From Mucilaginibacter ginsenosidivorans (GTDB taxonomy: Bacteria > Bacteroidota > Bacteroidia > Sphingobacteriales > Sphingobacteriaceae), in assembly GCF_007971025.1 (NCBI RefSeq), contig NZ_CP042436.1:3348001-3412000 (forward strand): a DNA stretch of 64,000 bases, read 5' to 3'. Both the position numbers and the translations under genes were made by a program. Positions 57,578 to 64,000 of this stretch are shown here, in pieces (the first letter of the stretch is position 1; each line of letters opens with the position of its first letter). The notes under the pieces are model-generated. The model was not told where the DNA came from and did not search any database. It was given only the letters and a program-made list of their open reading frames with translations.

Positions 57578-59326
57578 AATGGAGATAAAGAAATCATCAA
57601 CCGTGTATGACGTGATCATTATCGGTTCAGGTGCCGGCGGGGTATGGCCGGTTATGTACTTGCCAATGCAGGTATTAAAGTGCTGATGCTGGAGGCCGGC
57701 CCATTTTTCGACCCGGCAAAGGATTCGGATCAGTTGAAGTGGCCGTACCAGTCGCCACGCAGAGGGGGCAATGCCACCCGGCCAATGGGCGATTTCGACG
57801 CATCCTACGGCGGCTGGCAATTAGAAGGTGAACCTTATACCCAAAAGGACGGATCGGATTTTCAATGGTATCGCTCCAGAATGCTCGGCGGTCGTACAAA
57901 TCATTGGGCACGCATTTCCTTAAGAATGGGCCCCAAAGATTTCAAATCAAAAACAGCGTATGGTGTGGGGGACGACTGGCCGATTACTTACGACGAGATA
58001 AAACCTTATTACGACAAGGTTGACCGGCTGATAGGCGTGTATGGTTCTATGGAAGGCCTTGAAAATGACCCTGACGGTATCTTCCTGCCCGCACCAAAAC
58101 CACGGCTGAATGAGTTATTTGTAAAAAAGGCTGCCACCGCCGCAGGTATCAAAGTTATAGCCGGCCGCGGATCAGTATTAACAGCGCCGCTGCCGGGAAA
58201 TACCGATCGCCATGCTTGTTTCTTTTGCGGGCAATGTAATCGCAGTTGCAAAATTTACGGAGACTTTTCGTCGTCGTCGTGCCTGGTGATCCCAGCTATA
58301 AAAACAGGCAACTTAAAAGTTATTACCAATGCTGTTGTACGCGAGATATTAACTGACGCACAAGGCAATGCCAGCGGGGTTTCATACATCCTGAAGGACG
58401 ATATGCAGGAGTACCAGGTTAAAGCAAAAACGGTAATATTGGCAGCGAGTACCTGCGAATCGGCCAGGATATTGCTTAATTCAAAATCGGACCGTCATCC
58501 AAATGGATTGGCCAACAGTAGTAATGCAGTGGGTAAGTATCTGCACGACTCGACACAGGGAGGCGGAGCAGTTATCATTCCGCAACTGATGAACCGCAAA
58601 CGTTTTAATGAAGATGGGGTAGGCAGCCTGCACCTTTACGCGCCCTGGTGGCTGGACAATAAAAAACTTGATTTTGCGCGCGGGTACCACCTGGAGATAT
58701 TTGGTGGCATGATGATGCCAAGCTACGGCGGCTACTTCGGATTTGAGGGCGCTTTGGTACCGATGCTGAACGGCTACCTGCCCGGCGCCGATGGAAAAAT
58801 GAAACCCGGCGGCGGATATGGGTTATCCCTTAAGGACGATTACAGGAGATTCTATGGAACCATGGCAGGTTTCGGATGTCACGGCGCATCAACAGCGCGG
58901 GAGGACAATTACTGCGAAATAGACCCGAATGTGGTTGATAAATACGGTATACCGGTGCTCCGCTTTCGCTATAAGTGGAACCAGGATGATGTGAACCAGG
59001 CCAAACATATGGCAGAAACCTCGGCAGAAATATTGAAACTGATGGGGGGCATCCCGCTGATGAAACCGGCGACAGCAGAAAATAATTACGGACTGGATAA
59101 ACCGGGTAAAGGTATTCACGAAGTCGGTACGGTGCGAATGGGCGAAGATCCCAAACAGGCGCCGCTGAATAAATGGGGACAGGCGCACGATTGTAAGAAT
59201 TTGTTTGTAACCGATGGTTCGGTATTTACCCAGCAATCGGAGAAGAACCCGACATGGACCATACTCGCCTTGTCTATGCGTACGGCTGAATATTTGATAG
59301 AGCAGCGTAAAAAACAGAATGTTTAA
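57578..59326 (+). pseudogene. GMC-family oxidoreductase (gluconate/glucose dehydrogenase flavoprotein-like), frameshifted
   Basis: The gene should start at ATG 57578 (MEIKKSSTVYDVIIIGSGAGG) and continue in another frame at 57644 (MAGYVLANAGIKVLMLEAGP). Homologues read GSGAGGGMAGYVL here, so one G is missing from the GGGG run at 57639-57642. Joined, the protein has about 583 residues, normal for the family. It holds the FAD loop, SRMLGGRTNHWARISLRM, a Cys cluster CFFCGQCNRSC, and the C-terminal HEVGTVRMGEDP and NPTWTILAL blocks of GMC enzymes. It oxidises a sugar or sugar acid, with electrons passed to the quinone pool. The lesion cuts the FAD loop, so it would inactivate the protein if real. 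Confidence 0.85.
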
Positions 59327-59343
59327 GCATTAAAACTAAAACC

Positions 59344-59967
59344 ATGAACAGAAGAGACAGTTTAAAAGCATTAGGCATCGGTACTATATCGGCAGGCGCA
59401 GTGCTGGCCGGTTGCCACCCAAAAACAGGGGAAGAAAGTGGGAGCGAAGCCGCTGCCGTGGACACTACAGGCAGGCAGCCATTTGAAGCGGAACGGGATA
59501 AGGCATTGTCTAAACAGATCTTTTTTGATAAGCACGAAATGGCGACCACTGCCATATTGGCCGACCTGATCATACCTAAGGACGCGCACAGCGGGAGCGC
59601 TACTGATGCCAAAGTCCCCGATTTTATCGAATTTATTGTTAAAGACGAACCCGAGCACGCGCTTCCCATGCGCGGAGGACTGAAATGGCTGGATGTTTAT
59701 TGTTTAAATACATACAACAATGCATTTAAAGATTGTACCCATCAACAACAATTGGCGGTTTTGGACCAGATCGCCTATCCTTCCACCGCTAAGCCAGCCA
59801 TGCAGCAGGGCGTGGCGTTCTTCAATAAAATGCGCGATCTGACAGCCATTGGTTTTTTTACCAGCAAAATGGGCATTGATGACCTGGGTTATAAAGGAAA
59901 CGCGCCCGGCAAATGGGAGGGTGTACCGGATGACGTTTTGAGGCAATATGGGTTAGAGGGCGTGTGA
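59344..59967 (+). CDS. gluconate 2-dehydrogenase subunit 3-like Tat lipoprotein
   Basis: The 207-residue protein begins MNRRDSLKALGIGTISAGAVLAGC, a combined twin-arginine and lipobox signal with Cys24. The rest matches the Gluconate_2-dh3 family: KHEMATTAILADLIIPKD, a strongly conserved HSGSATDAKVPDFIEFIV, RGGLKWLDVYCLNTYNN and a C-terminal GYKGNAPGKWEGVPDDVL. This subunit accompanies the flavoprotein of membrane gluconate or sugar dehydrogenases and is thought to help its export. It is 17 bp after the GMC gene, so the two form one enzyme. Confidence 0.93.
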   Translation: MNRRDSLKALGIGTISAGAVLAGCHPKTGEESGSEAAAVDTTGRQPFEAERDKALSKQIFFDKHEMATTAILADLIIPKDAHSGSATDAKVPDFIEFIVKDEPEHALPMRGGLKWLDVYCLNTYNNAFKDCTHQQQLAVLDQIAYPSTAKPAMQQGVAFFNKMRDLTAIGFFTSKMGIDDLGYKGNAPGKWEGVPDDVLRQYGLEGV

Positions 59968-60058
59968 GATATTGGTTCGGATAGGTCCGAAAGCAGAGCG
60001 CGATTGTTTTTTGGATCGGCCCCAAAACTTATGGCGCCTTGTCGTTGTTCTCCACTTC

Positions 60059-61144
60059 ATGAACAGGCTGATAAAGAAGCTCGAAAAGATCGGGCGCGAC
60101 CCGGTGATTACTGCCAGGGCGGCGGGGTTACGTTATGTTGCTGATTCGACGCCGGGGTACACCCGCAAAAGATCAGGTAAGGGTTTCGCCTTTTATGACG
60201 CTGATGGTAAGCTTGTTAAAGACAAAGAGCTGATCGGTCGCTTTAATCGGCTGGTGATACCACCTGCTTATACCAATGTGTGGATATCGCCGGCAGAGAA
60301 CGGCCACTTGCAATTTACAGGAACAGATGCCGCAGGCCGTAAACAATATCGCTACCATCCCGACTGGAACAAACTCCGCAATCAATCCAAGTACCATCGC
60401 CTCCAGTTATTTGCTGAATATTTGCCTGCTATCCGCAAAAGGGTTGATAAAGATATGAACCGCCCTCACCTCGATCATGAAAAAGTAGTCGCACTGGTGG
60501 TCAGGGTTATGGAGCTGACTAGTATTCGTGTGGGAAACGAATCTTATAAAAAGTTATATGGTTCGTTTGGGTTAACTACGCTAATGGACAGGCACGTCAA
60601 AATAAACGGCTCCGACCTTAGTTTCGAGTTTAAAGGGAAAAAAGGGGTTTATCATAAAGTGGCGCTGCATAGCAAAAAGCTGGCCCGGTTGGTAAAGCAA
60701 TGCCGGGACATACCTGGTAAGGAGCTTTTTCAATATTACGATGCGGAAGGTAAACGGCATTCGATAGGCTCGGGTGATGTGAATGATTATTTAAAAGAGA
60801 TAACCGGGCAGAGTTTTACCGCCAAGGACTTCCGCACCTGGGCGGGTAGTGTAAGCGCGCTGTATGCTTTCAGGGAAGCCGGCGAGTTTGAAACCGTTTC
60901 TGAATGCAAAAAGAAGATCGTCAGCGTGCTCGACGAAGTGGCCATTAATTTAGGTAACACGCGTACGGTCTGCAAAAAATACTATGTGCATCCCACGGTG
61001 ATAAAAAGTTATGAGGAAGGCACGATATTCAAATACATCAGCAAACTGGACGAAGATAAGGACGTGAACGTGGTTGAACTAAACACAGCCGAAAAAGCGC
61101 TGCTGGACCTGTTAGCAAATGAAAAGCTGGCAGAGGCGAGTTGA
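60059..61144 (+). CDS. DNA topoisomerase IB (poxvirus type)
   Basis: The ATG at 60059 gives MNRLIKKLEKIGRDPVITARAAGLRY. The 361-residue protein has the small N-terminal domain (TPGYTRKRSGKGFAFYDADG) and the catalytic core with RNQSKYHRLQLFAEYLPAIRKRV, LTSIRVGNESYKKLYGSFGLTTL, KKLARLVKQC and KDFRTWAGSVSALYAF. The nucleophile is the Tyr in KKYYVHPTVI, and the Arg and His of the active site are in the listed blocks. It relaxes supercoils through a 3'-phosphotyrosyl intermediate. The start 87 bp inside the longer frame avoids an unrelated tail. It is not in an evident operon. Confidence 0.94.
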   Translation: MNRLIKKLEKIGRDPVITARAAGLRYVADSTPGYTRKRSGKGFAFYDADGKLVKDKELIGRFNRLVIPPAYTNVWISPAENGHLQFTGTDAAGRKQYRYHPDWNKLRNQSKYHRLQLFAEYLPAIRKRVDKDMNRPHLDHEKVVALVVRVMELTSIRVGNESYKKLYGSFGLTTLMDRHVKINGSDLSFEFKGKKGVYHKVALHSKKLARLVKQCRDIPGKELFQYYDAEGKRHSIGSGDVNDYLKEITGQSFTAKDFRTWAGSVSALYAFREAGEFETVSECKKKIVSVLDEVAINLGNTRTVCKKYYVHPTVIKSYEEGTIFKYISKLDEDKDVNVVELNTAEKALLDLLANEKLAEAS

Positions 61145-61181
61145 AGACGAGTTTTTTGTCATACATCGTTTTTTGGGGCCT

Positions 61182-62123
61182 TCACTCATAGTCTTTATCG
61201 ACAATGGTCATCACCTCAAACAACTTCCTTACCCGGTCGTAATCCGTTTTCTTTTTTGTGTCTTTTGAAAGTACCTTTTCAATGGTATTTGGATGCCAGC
61301 ATATGGTAAAACTGGCGGTTCCTTCTTTGGAGATACGGTAACAATCCTCTGCTTTTCTGAAAATATCGTCGAAGGAATCGCGGGGGTCTATTTCTACAAT
61401 AGCACAATGAAAAGAAAGGTCAATATTCTCTCCTAATATTTGAATCGTTTTTTTAGAAATTTCTTCAAACTGAGCTACCAACCTGTTGGAAAAGCCGATG
61501 GCATCGGCCTGATCGCCCTCGATCACAAAAGCAAACTCATCGCCACCGGGGTATACACGATAAAAGCTTTCTTTTTCGTGCTTATTCAGCACATCGCCGA
61601 CAGAATATTTGTACATATCCTCGTTCCGGCGCATACGTTTATAAATGGTTTGAGCTATTGTCCTTAAAAGATCATTGGTTTTGTTGAAGCCGAATTTGCT
61701 GTTCACCTTCCTGAAATTTTTCAGGTCGATAAAAATGAACTGCATCTTTTTATTCAACCGGTTCGAGAAAAATTCGTCAATATCCTTTTCCAGGCTCCTG
61801 CTGTTTGGTATACCGGTAATCACATCGGTTAAGCGCTCATTTTCCGATATTTTTAAGGCATCTCTTAAATTGTCCCGGTCTTTTTTTGTGATCTCGTGCC
61901 TGTCAAATTCTTTTTGCCAGAAATGGTTCATAATAAACCAAACAACAATTACGGCCAAAAAGACGACAAGAAATACAAAGCGCCAATTAAGCAAAATTCC
62001 GCCCGGTACGAATAATTCGTAAAATTCTTTCCATTTGGTCACAGTGCCAATAGCTGCGGTGGCAACTACGACAATGCCAATGATCAAACCGAACTTAAGT
62101 TCAACAGCAACCGGTTTTGCCAT
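61182..62123 (-). CDS. membrane-bound GGDEF diguanylate cyclase
   Basis: The 313-residue protein starts at ATG 62123 (a TTG two codons upstream is rejected). It has two transmembrane helices (about residues 9-26 and 41-61), a short coiled linker, and a GGDEF domain. The domain opens RLTDVITGIPNSRSLEKDI and has the metal and substrate loop YPGGDEFAFVIEGDQ intact. No RxxD inhibitory site precedes the loop (residues RVYP), so feedback by cyclic di-GMP is not expected. It should make cyclic di-GMP, a less common trait in this phylum. It is convergent with topoisomerase IB. Confidence 0.9.
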   Translation of the reverse strand: MAKPVAVELKFGLIIGIVVVATAAIGTVTKWKEFYELFVPGGILLNWRFVFLVVFLAVIVVWFIMNHFWQKEFDRHEITKKDRDNLRDALKISENERLTDVITGIPNSRSLEKDIDEFFSNRLNKKMQFIFIDLKNFRKVNSKFGFNKTNDLLRTIAQTIYKRMRRNEDMYKYSVGDVLNKHEKESFYRVYPGGDEFAFVIEGDQADAIGFSNRLVAQFEEISKKTIQILGENIDLSFHCAIVEIDPRDSFDDIFRKAEDCYRISKEGTASFTICWHPNTIEKVLSKDTKKKTDYDRVRKLFEVMTIVDKDYE

Positions 62124-62193
62124 AAACAATGCTATAGATCAATGATTTAACCCATTTTCATTCTAATTTACGCATTTCAATTGTTTTCAAACA

Positions 62194-62227
62194 AAAATGA
62201 CTTATCAGTGTCCTGGTAAGTCATTTT
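62194..62227 (-). terminator. rho-independent terminator of the PepSY gene
   Basis: A 15-bp stem (AAAATGACTTATCAG with CTGGTAAGTCATTTT, one G-T pair) has a TGTC loop and is followed by T-rich DNA on the minus strand. Confidence 0.88.
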
Positions 62228-62238
62228 AATGGGTGCAA

Positions 62239-63330
62239 TTATTGTCTTATTTTGGTTGATGCTGCGCCTTTTTTTAATTTTCGTCCCAGCCACATTTTCA
62301 GCCCGCTTACAATTTGCACAACAAGAACCAGACAGACCAGCAAGCCAAAAAACTTAGAAGGAATTCCGAAAATATCGCCGGTATGTATAGCACGGGTCGC
62401 AACCTTAAGGCGTGTGCCGGCCGGAGCGGTGCGTGAGCCTTCGGCATATAGTACTTTTGCTGTGTACGGATCTATTATTACCATGCTCCTTCCGCCAGGG
62501 GTAAGATCCTCCGGATAGCGACAACGGATGAAATATGCGTCCGCTGGCCCGGCGACGTTTATATTAAAAGGGGTAACACCCGGCAAAGCATTACGGGCTG
62601 CCTGCAACGCACTGTCTGGCGTTATCTGCTTTTTGCCAGGCTGAGAAATGATTTTTATATCAGGCATAGGTGTAGGTCTGCTTGATGTGAGTTTGTACAT
62701 CAACGGTACTGTCTGATGTTCGAAACCGATAATTACGCCTGTGACGACAGGAACGAGCAGGAATATAAATACAAACGCCCCTGTCATGCTATGCAGATCG
62801 AACCAAAATTGCCGTGAGTTACTCCCTGAACGAATTGACAACTGTTTTTGCTTCCACCACAAAACCAGGCCGGCAGGCAGTATGATCAGCATGCAAACAC
62901 CGGCCCATGTCATGATCGACTTGCCGATATTGTGTTTGTCGTGAAAAGCCAGGCGAAGATGGAGTTGATGAATGATGTTCTGTGTATTTTCCCAAAAATC
63001 AGGCTCCGTCATCGTGCCTAATATTTTACCCGAATATTGATCGATGTAAATAGTTTGGTTATTGGTGTAAGCTTTATATGAAATCCCGGGCGAGGTGGCT
63101 ATATCATACGAGCCAATTGTATCAAGGGGATAAGCCTTGTGAATAGCATCACTTATGGCACCAAGTGACAATTGCTTGCCCTTAGGCTCAACATAGGAAA
63201 GACGTGCATGTAGCAAATGGTCGAGCTCCGGCTCAAAGGCCATAAAGCAGCCTGTAACAGCAAACACGAGTATGAACGGGCTTGCTATTATGGAGGACCA
63301 TAAATGCAGTTTGAAAAAAAATCTGCGCAT
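62239..63330 (-). CDS. PepSY-associated transmembrane protein (iron-regulated type)
   Basis: The 363-residue protein has the opening MRRFFFKLHLWSSIIASPFILVFAVTGCFMAFEPELD, typical of PepSY_TM proteins. A periplasmic segment with YIDQYSGKILGTMTEPDFWEN follows, then membrane helices at WAGVCMLIILPAGLVLWW, GAFVFIFLLVPVVTGVIIGF and the C-terminal KFFGLLVCLVLVVQIVSG. Conserved His residues (HLWSS, IIHQLHLRLAFHDKHNIG) may bind heme or iron. In Bacteroidota such genes accompany TonB-dependent siderophore receptors and help reduce the imported iron complex. The gene upstream is a truncated TonB-plug-like gene. Confidence 0.9.
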   Translation of the reverse strand: MRRFFFKLHLWSSIIASPFILVFAVTGCFMAFEPELDHLLHARLSYVEPKGKQLSLGAISDAIHKAYPLDTIGSYDIATSPGISYKAYTNNQTIYIDQYSGKILGTMTEPDFWENTQNIIHQLHLRLAFHDKHNIGKSIMTWAGVCMLIILPAGLVLWWKQKQLSIRSGSNSRQFWFDLHSMTGAFVFIFLLVPVVTGVIIGFEHQTVPLMYKLTSSRPTPMPDIKIISQPGKKQITPDSALQAARNALPGVTPFNINVAGPADAYFIRCRYPEDLTPGGRSMVIIDPYTAKVLYAEGSRTAPAGTRLKVATRAIHTGDIFGIPSKFFGLLVCLVLVVQIVSGLKMWLGRKLKKGAASTKIRQ

Positions 63331-63353
63331 GGCTCAAAAATATGTTGGATAAA

Positions 63354-63382
63354 CATCGCCCCGCACAATTGACGGGGCGATG
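63354..63382 (-). terminator. hairpin between the plug-like gene and the PepSY gene
   Basis: The perfect 10-bp stem CATCGCCCCG / CGGGGCGATG with a 9-nt loop is followed by only three T on the minus strand. It is 19 bp after the upstream stop codon and is a moderate terminator. Confidence 0.7.
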
Positions 63383-63400
63383 ATGGAGGGTCAACTGAAC

Positions 63401-64000
63401 TTATTTTTTACCTTTTTTTGTGGTGATAACAATAACCCCATTTTTCCCCTTTTCACCATAGGTGTCTTTTGCAGCCTTGTCTTTTAATACCTGTATAGAT
63501 GAGATATCGTCCGGGTCCACTTTCTTTATACTCTGTACTGTTTTGCCATCCACAACTATCAGGGGCTCTGTACCTCCCTCACTGCCGGCATCTCTGACCA
63601 CGTAGGTTATGCCGGTAGATTTTTTGTCTTTGCCGGTGATATAAACTTTGTCCGCAGCTTTAGGGGCAACAGTGTAAGTTCCGTTTGCTGTCACAATGGT
63701 GTTAGTGGAGGCCGTTACATAAACCTTGTTCCTGAACGCAGATTTGGCATAACCCTCAGCTTTTACAGGTGCTGCATCGGAGCCAGAAACATTTTTGGTA
63801 TATACAGTCACTTCGGGCGCTTCGTCAGACGATGAAGTTGAAGACGAGCCTGATACACCAGAACCCGCAGATACGGCGGCGGGCGCAACATCAGAACTTG
63901 CCGCTGTCGACGCGGTGGCCATGTTCCTCGCCCTGGCCAGTGTGCCGCCTCCCATGGCTTTATCTAATCTTTCTTTCAAATACTTGCCTTTGTCGGAGTC
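63401..64000 (-). CDS. protein with C-terminal TonB-receptor plug-like domain (5' end missing)
   Basis: The frame is open to the right window edge (residues DSDKGKYLKERLDKAMGG at the border), so the start lies outside. The visible 199 residues have a long Ser, Ala and Thr rich linker (SSDVAPAAVSAGSGVSG), a Lys-rich beta segment and the end EPLIVVDGKTVQSIKKVDPDD, SIQVLKDKAAKDTYGEKG, NGVIVITTKKGKK. That end is the short plug-like module found in TonB-dependent receptors and also at the C-terminus of BlaR1-type M56 peptidases of this phylum. The linker favours the second group. The choice cannot be made without the N-terminus. Confidence 0.75.
   Translation of the reverse strand, partial: DSDKGKYLKERLDKAMGGGTLARARNMATASTAASSDVAPAAVSAGSGVSGSSSTSSSDEAPEVTVYTKNVSGSDAAPVKAEGYAKSAFRNKVYVTASTNTIVTANGTYTVAPKAADKVYITGKDKKSTGITYVVRDAGSEGGTEPLIVVDGKTVQSIKKVDPDDISSIQVLKDKAAKDTYGEKGKNGVIVITTKKGKK

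Overview
The window looks like chromosomal DNA of a Bacteroidota bacterium of the family Sphingobacteriaceae, in the range of Mucilaginibacter or Pedobacter. The reasons are TAnnTTTG-type -7 promoter elements, an outer-membrane beta-barrel protein with a carboxypeptidase-regulatory N-terminus, LytS/LytTR two-component genes, the futalosine enzyme MqnC, type B L31 and many short AT-rich intergenic gaps. The genus is an inference. No rRNA, complete tRNA, CRISPR array, phage or classical transposase was found.

Layout. 0-1.3 kb: 3' part of a sulfide:quinone-reductase-like flavoprotein plus a small partner. 2.5-10.6 kb: a carbohydrate-flavoured region with two secreted beta-helix proteins, a lipoprotein, and a tight three-gene run (FAH-family dehydratase, GH172/DUF2961 protein, DUF6786-like lipoprotein). 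10.7-14 kb: a receiver protein, small hypotheticals and a frameshifted membrane acyltransferase. 14.2-17.8 kb: type III polyketide synthase with an ICMT-like methyltransferase, then a LytTR regulator and its histidine kinase. 18-33.7 kb: mostly housekeeping genes (outer-membrane barrel, rpmE2, GlmU-like protein, tpiA, prmA, Usp, mpl, XRE regulator, scpB, mqnC, glycosyltransferase, ModF-like ABC protein).

33.8-37.1 kb is the most distinctive block. Four small low-complexity lipoprotein genes on the minus strand face an ECF sigma-factor gene followed by a membrane protein that joins an anti-sigma-like cytoplasmic part to a periplasmic trypsin-like protease. Three lipoprotein genes clearly, and the sigma gene itself, are preceded by the same bipartite motif (GGGTTAC, 15-16 bp, GTATTAA or GTATCAA). 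I read this as a self-contained envelope-stress regulon.

37.8-51 kb: complex I genes in two separated pieces (nuoA-nuoB near 50 kb, pdxH-nuoC-nuoD near 38-40 kb). A 467-bp unit encoding an S23-type four-helix-bundle protein, bounded by 31-bp inverted repeats with one mismatch, sits exactly between nuoC and nuoD. Between the pieces lie algH, a flavin reductase with an ArsR-type regulator, purE-purK, a fasciclin protein and an esterase. 51-64 kb: a BaiN-like flavoprotein, threonine aldolase, aldo/keto reductase, then a Nudix-type regulator (degenerate Nudix box) divergent from a sugar-oxidation operon (Tat-exported TIM-barrel protein, frameshifted GMC oxidoreductase, gluconate-dehydrogenase-subunit-3-like lipoprotein) with two matching palindromic operators between them. 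It ends with topoisomerase IB, a GGDEF protein, a PepSY-TM protein and a truncated TonB-plug-like gene.

Many intergenic gaps carry short reiterated words and their reverse complements, and two carry copies of one REP-like hairpin. Two genes carry an apparent single-base deletion next to a G/C run. They are listed as pseudogenes but could equally be sequencing errors.
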